A stretch of 64,000 bases of DNA, taken from the NCBI RefSeq assembly GCF_000378385.1, contig NZ_KB899660.1:186001-250000 (forward strand). Reading direction: 5' to 3'. The DNA is from Paenibacillus daejeonensis DSM 15491. Its GTDB lineage: Bacteria > Bacillota > Bacilli > Paenibacillales > Paenibacillaceae. How positions within the stretch are numbered: the stretch's first letter is position 1; each line of letters begins with the position of its first letter. Both the position numbers and the translations under genes were made by a program. Below are positions 32,712 through 41,602 of this stretch, in pieces. The notes beneath the pieces were generated by a model. The model made no database searches. It saw only the letters and a program-made list of their open reading frames with translations, and was not told where the DNA came from.

Positions 32712-33113
32712 TCAACTATAAATATACAAATCAAAATCAATTGTGGCATTGATTTCGTTCAAGAACTTAATTCGATCTCTTTCAAGATACATGGCTGGTT
32801 TTTCATTATTTTCGATGTGAATAACAACGTCAAATTTACATTCAACATTGTAGTTTCTTTGAATAGAGTTAATCTGATCTTCTTTCCCAATAAGTTGAGA
32901 AACGATTTTATGCATCTGGTCATTGATATCATATGACTCTTCATAGTCCGTACTAATTTCCCAATAGGTTTCTTTATTATGGATATTTCCACGAATGTGA
33001 TCTCCTTTGTTCCAATATCTACTTGGTGTAAGGCCAAGTATTCTAGTTATCTCTTGAGTGTTAAATGATTTTCCGTATAAGCCGAATTCGACTTTCACTT
33101 TGGTTTTATCCAT
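32712..33113 (-). CDS. DUF4279 family protein
   Basis: The 133-residue protein begins with the DUF4279 pattern, V-K-V-E-F-G-L-Y-G-K-S-F-N-T-Q-E-I-T. It has the typical L-G-L-T-P-S-R-Y-W-N-K-G-D segment and W-E-I-S-T-D-Y-E-E. The family is predicted to be small, soluble and immunity-like; no activity is established. It is AT-rich and lies immediately upstream of the HEPN gene on the same strand, with about 65 bases between, so the two are probably one operon. It could be the antitoxin or immunity partner. Confidence 0.82.
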   Translation of the reverse strand: MDKTKVKVEFGLYGKSFNTQEITRILGLTPSRYWNKGDHIRGNIHNKETYWEISTDYEESYDINDQMHKIVSQLIGKEDQINSIQRNYNVECKFDVVIHIENNEKPAMYLERDRIKFLNEINATIDFDLYIYS

Positions 33114-33204
33114 TCCTTAACTCCTTTAAATTCATGCTGGACTTGGCTTCTTCGTTTCTGTCGAAATATGGCTTCTGGTCAATGCTTAATGTAGTAATTA
33201 ATGA

Positions 33205-33433
33205 TCATTGAAACACATTGGAATTCCTTAATTTCTTTACTATCACTCTTATTTGACCTCTATTCATCTTCAAACACATGAAACCATCTAAAATAATTAT
33301 TTGATGTTCTGTTGCTAAAAGGTCTTTCTATATCAAGCCACCGATCAGTCCAAGTTCTATAAGCATATTCCCCTGATGCAATATGAAATAATAAAGCACC
33401 AATTGAAATGCCGTCACTTTCGTAAAGCCTCCT
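33205..33433 (-). pseudogene. broken DinB-like gene fragment
   Basis: Translated on the minus strand from 33433, the segment reads R-L-Y-E-S-D-G-I-S-I-G-A-L-L-F-H-I-A, then R-T-W-T-D-R-W-L-D-I-E-R-P-F and W-F-H-V-F-E-D-E, before a stop. A one-base shift then gives N-R-G-Q-I-R-V-I-V-K-K-L-R-N and a stop at 33205. The pattern H-x-x-x-G-E and the H-x-x-x-E-D-E...R-G-Q fit the DinB-like family. The 5' half is missing: an in-frame stop lies just upstream. So the gene is both truncated and frameshifted. The rest of the gap 33114-33467 is AT-rich with nothing else recognisable. Confidence 0.7.
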
Positions 33434-33467
33434 TTAATTATTCTCAAAATATGTATCTACTGATTTG

Positions 33468-34094
33468 TTATTCAATAACAATTACTTCTCCATCTCTGAG
33501 AGTTTTATATGGGGTTCTAGTCTCTATTAAATAATCTACAACTTTTTCTATATCTTTTGATTCTGGATGATCGGATTTATAATGAGGGGCAATTACGTAA
33601 TCTATAATGTTTATTCCTTCCCAAATTGTATGATAGTGCATACCATATGGTTTTTGACTGGGGTCATCAACTAAGTGTATTCCCTTTAATGTTGGTCCTA
33701 GGATACACACACCAGCACTATACCCGCCATAAACAATATTCTTGTTGTTAATGTGGTATTTCTTTAGAATCTCATCAAAACCACTTAACTTCATTGCTTG
33801 TGCTAGAACAAAAGTATTACCTCCTCTAGCCCAGATTACATCAAATTGTTCCAGCGTTTCTTCAAGCTTTTCCTGTTTATTAAAGTAATTTTTTAAATCA
33901 AGGATATCAACGTAAAATCCAAGACTTGTGAGATCATTAATGTCAAACAAGTCACTCATGTTCTTTCTATTTAAGTCGGTTGCAAAATCTAAAGCATTAT
34001 TTATAAAAGCAATTTTCCTATTTCCACCCTTTGTCATTTGCACTAATTTCTCTTTTTGGTTTCCGATCCTGAAAGATGATAAATAGAATTTCAT
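33468..34094 (-). CDS. peptidase E-like (S51) protein
   Basis: The 208-residue protein fits the class I glutamine-amidotransferase-like peptidase E family (S51), which cleaves Asp-containing dipeptides. The nucleophile Ser sits in G-G-Y-S-A-G-V-C-I-L-G. A-R-G-G-N-T-F is the substrate loop and A-P-H-Y holds the candidate catalytic His. The length matches the family. It is strongly AT-rich and lies in the same patch as the HEPN/DUF4279 genes, consistent with shared acquisition. Catalytic activity is probable but untested. Confidence 0.85.
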   Translation of the reverse strand: MKFYLSSFRIGNQKEKLVQMTKGGNRKIAFINNALDFATDLNRKNMSDLFDINDLTSLGFYVDILDLKNYFNKQEKLEETLEQFDVIWARGGNTFVLAQAMKLSGFDEILKKYHINNKNIVYGGYSAGVCILGPTLKGIHLVDDPSQKPYGMHYHTIWEGINIIDYVIAPHYKSDHPESKDIEKVVDYLIETRTPYKTLRDGEVIVIE

Positions 34095-34357
34095 ACAAAA
34101 CCCTCACTTTACATTTATTCCTAACCCCCTTTTATAATAATGCATTTGAATGTATAAGACGATCTTTTTAATTTTAATAGAATATTGGTTACGGCAGTGG
34201 GATGATATATCTAAGCCTGACTGCTTTTCTTGTGCAACATGACAAAATTATCACATTGGGTCCGGCAATTATCACCTAATACGAACGACCAGGGGAAATA
34301 AAAGCACTACACTGAGGATATCGATAGGCAAGCGGATCTTGAAGGAGGCATCTAGTA

Positions 34358-36274
34358 ATGACTACAACAAAATTAGTGTTCCGCAGCATGCGGAAGAACA
34401 TCAAAATGTATTACCTCTATTTTTTTGCGATGATTTTAAGTATCAGTTTGTATTTTATCTTCTCCACCCTACAGCATGACCAAACCGTTAGTGAAATGGT
34501 TCAAGTTAGCGTAAATTTTTCAACGGCCCTGCAAATCGCTGGTATCTTGCTCATTCTTATTACTATTGTGTTTACACTCTATGCGACGAACATTTTTATT
34601 CGCAGACGCAGTCAAGAAATTGGGCTGTTTCAGTTAATCGGCTTGTCTAAAGCATGGGTTGCCCGGGTACTGATTTCCGAATACACGATTCTTGGTCTAG
34701 GCGCTCTACTAGTTGGAACGTTAGTGGGAGCTTTGCTTTCCCGGCTCTTCCTTCTGCTGTTTTTGAACCTGATTGGTCTTGAGGTTGTGTTCGGCTTGAG
34801 CTTTTCCGTTCAAGCGCTCATGCAGACGATAGCTGTGTTCCTATGCTTGCTTGCGGTCACATCGTTACAGATTATAGTGACGGTCTATCGCAGCACTTTA
34901 CTCCAATTGTTTCAGGCCAGTCATCAACATGATCCCATCACCAAACGTCCAAGCATGATTTCAGGCATTCTGGGAGTAACGGGGATTAGTCTAATCGGGT
35001 TTGGCTACTATGTATCGACCTTTATTGCCTACAATGCAGATGCGCTGCTTTTTCTAATGTTAATCGTGCTCGTCAGCACCATACTCGGAACCTATCTAGT
35101 GTTCCATACGACGATAAGCTGGATATTATATGTTTTTCGTAAAAGGAAAAATGGGAATCTCGGCTTGTATAACAGTCTTTCCGTCGCACCATTAATGCAT
35201 CGAATGAAAGGTCACGCCAATTCATTAACCATCATCACCATCTTGTCCGCTATGGCGATTTCGATGATTTCCCTATCCTATTCCTTGTATTATTCAACTG
35301 AAAACGATGTGAGATTGTCGATGCCTTTTGATTTTGCAGTGGAAAATATGCCAGCGGAAGCAGCTACGATCACGAGTAAGTTAGAAGAGGCAGAAATCGC
35401 ATTCGATTATTACCAAATCGATGCCATTCGATTTCATGGCGCATGGATGGAGCAGGGTTCACATGCTACGCTAAATAGTCCGTTTTTGCTATTCTCAACT
35501 GAGCAAATGGCGCAGGCTGGACTAGATGTTGAGAGCCCCGAAGAGGGTAAAGCCATCTATCATAGTTCGCGAGCCGTGATAGAAAGCATGGAAGTTGGAT
35601 CTCCAAAAGAAGTGCAGTTTGCATCAACCGATGCATTCAATCAAATTACGGTCACTACCTCTAAACTGAATAACATGATGAATTATATTAACTATGGCTA
35701 TCAATTACTTGTGTCTGAAGCTACGTTCGAGAGTATGAGAGACAGCATGCAAGAGGATGAATACCAGGTTTTGAGTTATGAGGTGTTCAACGTTTTGGAT
35801 GTTGAGAAATCCGATATCGCCTCGGACATCTTCCAATCGAGCGTGGACAGTGATCTCTTTCTTAGGGACTTTCACTCTACCTACGAGGGATCGCGTCAAA
35901 ACTTCGGACTGCTCATTTTCATTGCCGGTTTTCTAGGCTTGGTCTTCCTCCTCTCAACGGGAAGTATCTTGTACTTTAAGCAAATGACGGAGGCGGAACA
36001 AGAAAAAAGTCATTATCGCACGCTGCGGCAGCTCGGGTTCGAAGTCAATGATATTATGAAAGGCATCATCCGAAAACAGCTCTTCGTTTTCTTAATTCCT
36101 CTAGGAATTGGATTAACGCACGCAGCGTTTGCCCTGAACGTAAGTTCTATTCTCATGGCGGCAAGTATGCTGACCCCAATCATCCTAAGTATGGCAGCGT
36201 ATATTATCATCTATCTAATGTTTGCTTTGGTTACGATTCGGTATTACAAGAATATCGTTAAATATGCTTTGTAG
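34358..36274 (+). CDS. BceB-like FtsX-family permease without a linked ATPase
   Basis: The 638-residue membrane protein has about ten helices and the FtsX-fold layout of BceAB peptide-detoxification permeases. There is an N-terminal helix, a three-helix block (about 55-195), then a long extracytoplasmic domain between about residues 315 and 525, then three C-terminal helices. R-R-R-S-Q-E-I-G-L-F-Q-L-I-G follows the second helix, as in BceB. BceAB systems sense and remove bacitracin-like peptides together with a BceRS two-component pair. No bceA-like ATPase and no BceS-like kinase are adjacent; the kinase at 27692 has HAMP and is paired with another exporter. AAGGAGG lies 9 bases before the ATG. 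Confidence 0.85.
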   Translation: MTTTKLVFRSMRKNIKMYYLYFFAMILSISLYFIFSTLQHDQTVSEMVQVSVNFSTALQIAGILLILITIVFTLYATNIFIRRRSQEIGLFQLIGLSKAWVARVLISEYTILGLGALLVGTLVGALLSRLFLLLFLNLIGLEVVFGLSFSVQALMQTIAVFLCLLAVTSLQIIVTVYRSTLLQLFQASHQHDPITKRPSMISGILGVTGISLIGFGYYVSTFIAYNADALLFLMLIVLVSTILGTYLVFHTTISWILYVFRKRKNGNLGLYNSLSVAPLMHRMKGHANSLTIITILSAMAISMISLSYSLYYSTENDVRLSMPFDFAVENMPAEAATITSKLEEAEIAFDYYQIDAIRFHGAWMEQGSHATLNSPFLLFSTEQMAQAGLDVESPEEGKAIYHSSRAVIESMEVGSPKEVQFASTDAFNQITVTTSKLNNMMNYINYGYQLLVSEATFESMRDSMQEDEYQVLSYEVFNVLDVEKSDIASDIFQSSVDSDLFLRDFHSTYEGSRQNFGLLIFIAGFLGLVFLLSTGSILYFKQMTEAEQEKSHYRTLRQLGFEVNDIMKGIIRKQLFVFLIPLGIGLTHAAFALNVSSILMAASMLTPIILSMAAYIIIYLMFALVTIRYYKNIVKYAL

Positions 36275-36298
36275 ACGGTTATAGGGGATGTCCAGACT

Positions 36299-36483
36299 CT
36301 AACGGCCACCACAGCCGCTATTTCGCCCAAAATCGATGGACTGGAATTCTAACGGCCATATATGCAGCTATTGTGCGTGGTGGTGCTACTTTCCCTGTGT
36401 ATTTAGGCAAATAACTGCGCCTGTGGCCGTTAGAACCGCAACCTCCTCAAAAAAACCAAAATAAGCATCTATATGGCCGTTAG
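36299..36483. repeat. 185-bp symmetric element with four CTAACGGCC motifs, copy 2
   Basis: The motif CTAACGGCCA begins at 36299 and 36349, and its inverse ends at 36433 and 36483: the same 50/134/184 offsets as the element at 26353-26537. The sequence between the motifs is largely different, so geometry rather than sequence is kept. It fills most of the 318-bp gene-free stretch 36275-36592, after the BceB-like gene. Confidence 0.85.
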
Positions 36484-36531
36484 CACAAATGAGGGCATTA
36501 CGTGTTTAACGATGATCCTAGATACCAACAA

Positions 36532-36586
36532 AAGCAGCAAGCCTCGTCCCCCTAAGACATGGCTTGCTGCTGTTCGTTCATCGCAC
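36532..36586 (-). terminator. terminator of the reductase gene, duplicate of the one at 37674
   Basis: On the minus strand CAGCAGCAAGCC...GGCTTGCTGCT-TTTG forms an 11-bp stem. It lies just after the ketopantoate-reductase-like stop. It is near-identical to 37674-37732, and the shared block continues into GTTCGTTCATCGCA, which in the other copy is the 3' end of the SDR gene. Confidence 0.8.
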
Positions 36587-36592
36587 GCGGGT

Positions 36593-37531
36593 TTAGTGGT
36601 ATATCCCATCTTGTTGTCCTTCATATAGTGTGAAACCCTTTTGACTTACAAACGTTTTTAAATCGTTATTTAACTGTACCATCTCATTGTTTGCATGAAA
36701 CGCATAGTCCGGCAACATCATATCCTTCACCATGTTCGTTCGTAACCATAGCCTAAAGAAAAAGCTCAACACCCAATTCGGACAGTTAAGCAACAGTTTT
36801 AGATTGGTCGGATTAATCGTAACGCCAGCTTGTTGAATAACCCCTACATTCTTCTTAATTGTAATTGTTATTTGACGAGCCGTTTTTCTGATGTTAATTG
36901 TATCGTGGTTAACCTTATCAAGATCACGATTCAAAAAGCCAAGCATGGCAATATCCGTTACAGCATGAGTGATTAAAAACGCACGCATATCATTATTTAC
37001 TGCGTAAGGAAGCTTAGCTGCTTTTAATAGTTCTGCGAGCATTTTAATACGTACAGTCACTGAGCCATTAATTTCTCCGATGTTCGTAGCCGCCAATAGC
37101 TTTGGTAAAAATCGGGGGTACAATATTCCATCTTTTATTTGTCCACCAACGCCTGGAGCAGCTGGTAAAAGTCGATCCCCTACAATATCCAGCCATGAAG
37201 AAAATCCAATGGAGTTACTAATCATAGTAACAATAATCTTACTTTGGTTATCCTTAAGCGCCAATAACGCGGATTCCGATCGGTCGTAACGAACGGTAAC
37301 GAAAATAAAATCATACCGATCATCATTTTCAAGCTTATCGATGACCTTGACATTTATCGTTTTGATCTCACCTTTAATATTATATTTTAAGCCATTTTCC
37401 TTCAAGGCATGGAATCGATCCGAACGTGCCAGCATAGTCACGTCAAACCCCGCCTCCATAAATTTAATGGCATATATGCTACCGATCACACCTGCGCCAA
37501 AAATTAAAATTCGATGTTGTTTAACTGTCAT
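36593..37531 (-). CDS. ketopantoate-reductase-like (ApbA/PanE fold) oxidoreductase
   Basis: The 312-residue protein has a Rossmann nucleotide motif G-A-G-V-I-G-S-I-Y at residue 12-20 and the PanE/ApbA layout. It includes I-F-V-T-V-R-Y-D and an N-G-I-like loop that reads S-N-S-I-G-F. PanE reduces ketopantoate with NADPH in pantothenate synthesis. The conserved PanE Lys/Glu catalytic positions are not clear here, so it may act on another substrate. GGGGGGAAGC lies before the ATG. It is AT-rich and flanked by a duplicated terminator. Confidence 0.75.
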   Translation of the reverse strand: MTVKQHRILIFGAGVIGSIYAIKFMEAGFDVTMLARSDRFHALKENGLKYNIKGEIKTINVKVIDKLENDDRYDFIFVTVRYDRSESALLALKDNQSKIIVTMISNSIGFSSWLDIVGDRLLPAAPGVGGQIKDGILYPRFLPKLLAATNIGEINGSVTVRIKMLAELLKAAKLPYAVNNDMRAFLITHAVTDIAMLGFLNRDLDKVNHDTINIRKTARQITITIKKNVGVIQQAGVTINPTNLKLLLNCPNWVLSFFFRLWLRTNMVKDMMLPDYAFHANNEMVQLNNDLKTFVSQKGFTLYEGQQDGIYH

Positions 37532-37673
37532 TAGCTTCCCCCCAATTAATCTTCGTAAAGTCCAACAACATGTTGTATGATATAATCATAAATTTTTATG
37601 ATGCCCGCATCAAACATCAGTTTTTCATAATTTGTCGGATGATTTTCTCTACCTAAGGGATGTCCCCACCATT

Positions 37674-37732
37674 AAAAAAAGCAACAAGCCCCGTCCCCCA
37701 AGGACAAGGCTTGCTGCTGTTCGTTCATCGCA
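37674..37732 (-). terminator. terminator of the SDR gene, original copy of the pair
   Basis: On the minus strand AGCAGCAAGCC pairs with GGCTTGTTGCT, followed by TTTTTTTAA. It overlaps the last codons of the SDR gene (stop at 37725). A near-copy lies at 36532-36586. Confidence 0.85.
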
Positions 37733-38477
37733 TATACAATCCGCCATTCACGTCCAGTGTTGCGCCCGTGATGTATCTGGCGTGATCGCTGGCCAGGAAT
37801 AGAGCCGCTGCGGCTACATCCTCGGGACTGCCTAGACCTAGCGGAATGGAGGCGGATAGTTGGTCAATCTTGGCCTGCCCCAGCGTTCGACGCAGCAGCT
37901 CAGTATCGATGATGCCAGGGGCAATTGCGTTGACGGTGATGCCATATGGTGCTGCCGTCCGCGCGAGCGTCTTGGTGAAGGCGATTTGACCTGCCTTGCT
38001 GGAGGCATAGTGCACATGACCGTAGAGCGCACCTTGCTGTGCCACGACGGAGGCGATCTGGATCAGGCGTCCTGATCGTTGACGCTTCATAAGGCCGAGC
38101 GCGTACTTACAGCAGAGGAAGGTACCCGTCAGGTTGGTGTCTATCACCTGCTGCCAGCTCTCCAACGTGATCTCTTCGATGTCCTCGGATCGGCTGATGC
38201 CCGCATTGTTGACGAGCACATCCAGGCTACCGAACGTCCGCTCCACCTCGGCGAACATCTCGCGCACGTCCTGCTCGCAACTGACGTCCGCCTGGATGGC
38301 TTCGCAGGCTGCACCCGTTTCCTTAATCTCCTGGGCAATGGCCTGCATAACATCCGGTGGATCGATGGCGTTCAGGATGACCGTTGCCCCGGCTTCAGCA
38401 AATGAAGTCGCCATCGCCCGGCCCAGCCCTTGCGAGGCCCCTGTGATCAGCACGGTCTTGCCGCTGAAATTGTACAC
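37725..38477 (-). CDS. short-chain dehydrogenase/reductase, 3-oxoacyl-ACP-reductase-like
   Basis: The 250-residue enzyme has the classical SDR pattern: T-G-A-S-Q-G-L-G near the start, N-N-A-G, I-A-S-V-V around the catalytic Ser, and Y-A-S-S-K with Tyr and Lys spaced by three. P-G-I-I-D-T-E follows. I prefer the GTG at 38477, with AAAGGGG 8 bases upstream, to the ATG at 38504. It is the last gene of the sugar operon. In such loci an SDR often reduces or oxidises a keto-sugar intermediate; the specific substrate is unknown. Its terminator is at 37674. Confidence 0.87.
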   Translation of the reverse strand: MYNFSGKTVLITGASQGLGRAMATSFAEAGATVILNAIDPPDVMQAIAQEIKETGAACEAIQADVSCEQDVREMFAEVERTFGSLDVLVNNAGISRSEDIEEITLESWQQVIDTNLTGTFLCCKYALGLMKRQRSGRLIQIASVVAQQGALYGHVHYASSKAGQIAFTKTLARTAAPYGITVNAIAPGIIDTELLRRTLGQAKIDQLSASIPLGLGSPEDVAAAALFLASDHARYITGATLDVNGGLYMR

Positions 38478-38570
38478 CCTCGCGTCCCCTTTCTCACCTG
38501 TCATCTTAGTAAAACATCAACCATAGCGAAGTACCACCCTCTCCAAAAATTAACACCTGTTCATTTTTGA

Positions 38571-39731
38571 TCAAAAATAGGGCTTACTATCTGGCGGCCG
38601 GATAGCCGTCAGATTCCCGCTGTAGTGACGCAAATCATGCGGCGTATAAGGATATTTCAAGGACGCGTCTTCTTTTAACTCGATTCCGAGGCCCGGAGCA
38701 TCGGGTATTCGAAGCTCGCCATCCCGGAACTCGAGACGTTCATTGGTGATTTCCGCCCGCCACGCCACATCGGTCGCCATAATCTCAAGGATGTGGAAAT
38801 TGGGTGTGCAGGCAGCCAGCTGCAGCGTCGCCGCATTGGCGACAGGTCCGCTCGGATTGTGAGGGGCGAACGGAATATGGTACGCCTCTGCCATCGCGGC
38901 GATCTTGCGGGATTCGGCGATCCCGCCCGCATGACTTACATCCGGCTGCACATAGTCGACGACGTGCTTCTCGAACAGCTCGCGGAACCCGAACCGGGTA
39001 TAGATCCGCTCGCCTCCAGCGATGGGTACCGACGACTTCCTGCGTACCTCAGCCAGGGCGTCTGCATTGTCCGGCGGGATCGGCTCTTCGAACCAGCCGG
39101 GCTTGAAGCACGCAATCTCCTGCGCGATCGTCAGCGCTGTAGGCACATTGAAACGGCCGTGCCCCTCGATATACAGCTCGATGGACGAGCCCACCGCCGC
39201 GCGGACGGCCTCGATGCATTGCAGCGCGTACTCCAGCTCGGTACGTCCGATGGTCATATAGGCGCTGCCGAAGGGATCCCATTTGAGTCCCTTGAACCCG
39301 CGCCCGACTGCCTCCTTGGCCTTCTCCGCGAAGGCCTCCGGCTGCTTCGCCCCTGCGAACCAGCCATTGGCGTACAGGTTCACATGGTCTCGAACCTTGC
39401 CGCCCAGCAGGCGGTAGACAGGTACGCCCAGCGCCTTGCCGCTAATATCCCACATCGCCATCTCGACTGCACTAAGCGCGGACATCAGGACGGCGCCGCC
39501 CCGCCAATAGGCGTCTCGGTAGATGGTACTGTAGTGCTTCTCAATGTCCCGGGGGTCCTTGCCAATGAGATATCTGCGCAGGTCCTCAATAGCCCCCAAG
39601 ACGGCCATTTCTTTGTACTCCAGTGTCGCTTCCCCGACACCGTCGATGCCTTCATCTGTATAGAGCTTCAAGAAAACGAAATTCGTGCGATAGCCATCCA
39701 TCACAAAGGTGCGCAAATCCGTTATTCTCAT
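38571..39731 (-). CDS. enolase-superfamily sugar-acid dehydratase (mandelate racemase / galactonate dehydratase-like)
   Basis: The 386-residue enzyme has a capping domain and a TIM barrel. Visible elements are W-D-P-F and E-G-H-G-R-F-N, W-F-E-E-P-I-P-P-D-N (metal-binding Glu) and G-G-E-R-I-Y-T-R-F (metal-binding Glu). V-Q-P-D-V-S-H-A-G-G follows, and A-P-H-N-P-S-G carries the likely catalytic His. These features fit galactonate/gluconate/mannonate-type dehydratases, which convert sugar acids to 2-keto-3-deoxy acids. GGGAGG lies before the ATG. The start overlaps the FAD oxidoreductase stop by 4 bases, so it is coupled. Confidence 0.88.
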   Translation of the reverse strand: MRITDLRTFVMDGYRTNFVFLKLYTDEGIDGVGEATLEYKEMAVLGAIEDLRRYLIGKDPRDIEKHYSTIYRDAYWRGGAVLMSALSAVEMAMWDISGKALGVPVYRLLGGKVRDHVNLYANGWFAGAKQPEAFAEKAKEAVGRGFKGLKWDPFGSAYMTIGRTELEYALQCIEAVRAAVGSSIELYIEGHGRFNVPTALTIAQEIACFKPGWFEEPIPPDNADALAEVRRKSSVPIAGGERIYTRFGFRELFEKHVVDYVQPDVSHAGGIAESRKIAAMAEAYHIPFAPHNPSGPVANAATLQLAACTPNFHILEIMATDVAWRAEITNERLEFRDGELRIPDAPGLGIELKEDASLKYPYTPHDLRHYSGNLTAIRPPDSKPYF

Positions 39732-41602
39732 GACGCCTCCCAGCGGACAAGCTCCTGCTCGATTACAGACTGGATATTGTCTGCGATTGAATACTCATAG
39801 GTACCGAAGGGCAACTGGGTAATCCGCTGGATGTATCCCATGTCCCCTACCGCTTGCCGCAGGGCTTGCCCAATTGGCTCTCTCAGATGAGGATGAGCTT
39901 CGCCAATGCGCAGCAGTCCGATCGTAGCATGGGAGAAGAATTGATAGTAGACGTCATTGTACTTCTGGGTTTTGCCGCGGCTGCCTGATTCTTCTGGCTG
40001 GTAGAGCGGGCGATCAATCTCGCTTGGATCTGTGACCAGTTGGATTAAATCCTCCACCACCTCTGCATCCTGCAGTCGGGCAGCCAGATAGATGGCCATG
40101 TAGCCGCGCATCTGATTGTTTTTGCGACAGTCTTTGAGGGCATAATGGTCACGCTCCCGGATCATCTGACGCAGCAGCGGCAGTGCAGCGCGCTCGCCGA
40201 TCAGTCCCAGCGCGAGTGCACTATGTCGGCGCAGCTGATCATCCAGTCCCTCTAGCCATTGCAGCAGATGCTCGCGCACGTCTTGGCCAAGCCGGCGGCA
40301 CGACCAGATGGCTACCCCGGGCCGGTCACTGGCCAGACCCTCACGGATCGCCGATGGCTCCGACAGCCAATGGATGACCTCCGCCGGCTTGCGGTCGCCC
40401 GGATACGAGAATTGGTAGCCGCGGTCCTGCTCGGGATTGTAACAACCCGTCTCCTGCAGAATGTCCCGTAGCTGTTCATAAGGAACCTCCTGCAAAGACA
40501 CTCCCTCGTCAATAGCGAGCCAGGTGGCAGTCGCAGCGGCCTCTCCAGATTTCTGCATATCCCGGTTCATCCGTACACAGGTGGATAAATCATGGTCGAC
40601 GGCAAGGCAACGGCCAGCCGCTAGCAGTCCTTCATACCCCCTGGGGGTCATCATGCCCAGCGAGACTGGCACCGATATATTGACGGCACCCAGATTGCTA
40701 GCTACGAACCAGTCCTGCAGCGCCTGACTCTCAAAGGCGTGGTCACGTCCATGCTTGTCGACATCCGCATACGCATAGAACAGAGGCTCCTCGGGAAGCG
40801 CATCCTCGAAGTAGGCAGCCAGCGACAACGTATCTTCGCCATGAATGAGTCTGCCCTCGCGGATGCCAAGCAGCGGGGCCAGGTGCAGCAGGCGCTGCCC
40901 TTCCCCATATGTTTCCTCCAAGTGCTGCGAATGTGAATGCAGGATCGACTCCGTCAGTGTCCGGCTATCTGTCTGATCCGTGCAGCCCGAGTCGAAGTTG
41001 CGCCAGCTGACCTTGTCCCCAGCCGCGAATACCTTAACGCTGGTGAAGGGCTGAGCGCGACCGTCCAGCGCCCGGCCGAAGCTCGTGTCACAGCCAGCCA
41101 GCGCGCATACCTCTGCATCCCCGGTACAGTCGATGACCACCTTGCAGCTGGCAGACTGCAGCCCCTCCGGCCCAATCCATTGCAAGCCAACAACTTGCTT
41201 GCCTTCCAGATAAACGGCGGTAACCGTCGATTCGTAGGCAAGCGCTGCGCCGTCCGCCGTCGCCATTTGCTCCAGCTTGTATTTCTTGGCATCGACATTG
41301 TAAGCACTGGATCGGGTATAAACGGTGCCGATCAGCTCCGCCACTTGAGCATCTACTTCCTCATAGATGCCCCCCTTGGTGCCAAAATAATAGCCGTTCA
41401 CTGAACCGGCTGTGCCCATACCGCCCATGCAGTGCATCCGGTCAATGCCGAGCGCCTTCAAGCCCAGGCGGGCAGAGGTGACTAAGGCGATCGAGCCGGC
41501 GGTGCCCAGTCCAGCGACGATGACATCATATTGCGCATCAAATACCGGAGAACCCACCTCGCTCTGGTGCAGCTCACCGTTATCTCTTGTTGAGAAGATC
41601 AT
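39728..41602 (-). CDS. FAD-dependent oxidoreductase with C-terminal HEAT-like repeats
   Basis: The 624-residue protein starts with an FAD-binding Rossmann motif (V-A-G-L-G-T-A-G-S-I-A near residue 30) of the FAD_oxidored class. C-M-G-G-M-G-T-A-G-S-V-N-G is a conserved loop of the family, and D-C-T-G-D-A-E-V is the second FAD element. The last 190 residues are HEAT-like helical repeats (R-R-H-S-A-L-A-L-G-L-I-G and similar). It is probably a cytoplasmic sugar or sugar-acid oxidase/dehydrogenase. It overlaps the neighbours on both sides by 4 bases, which suggests a complex or channel. The reaction is inferred. Confidence 0.8.
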   Translation of the reverse strand: MIFSTRDNGELHQSEVGSPVFDAQYDVIVAGLGTAGSIALVTSARLGLKALGIDRMHCMGGMGTAGSVNGYYFGTKGGIYEEVDAQVAELIGTVYTRSSAYNVDAKKYKLEQMATADGAALAYESTVTAVYLEGKQVVGLQWIGPEGLQSASCKVVIDCTGDAEVCALAGCDTSFGRALDGRAQPFTSVKVFAAGDKVSWRNFDSGCTDQTDSRTLTESILHSHSQHLEETYGEGQRLLHLAPLLGIREGRLIHGEDTLSLAAYFEDALPEEPLFYAYADVDKHGRDHAFESQALQDWFVASNLGAVNISVPVSLGMMTPRGYEGLLAAGRCLAVDHDLSTCVRMNRDMQKSGEAAATATWLAIDEGVSLQEVPYEQLRDILQETGCYNPEQDRGYQFSYPGDRKPAEVIHWLSEPSAIREGLASDRPGVAIWSCRRLGQDVREHLLQWLEGLDDQLRRHSALALGLIGERAALPLLRQMIRERDHYALKDCRKNNQMRGYMAIYLAARLQDAEVVEDLIQLVTDPSEIDRPLYQPEESGSRGKTQKYNDVYYQFFSHATIGLLRIGEAHPHLREPIGQALRQAVGDMGYIQRITQLPFGTYEYSIADNIQSVIEQELVRWEAS

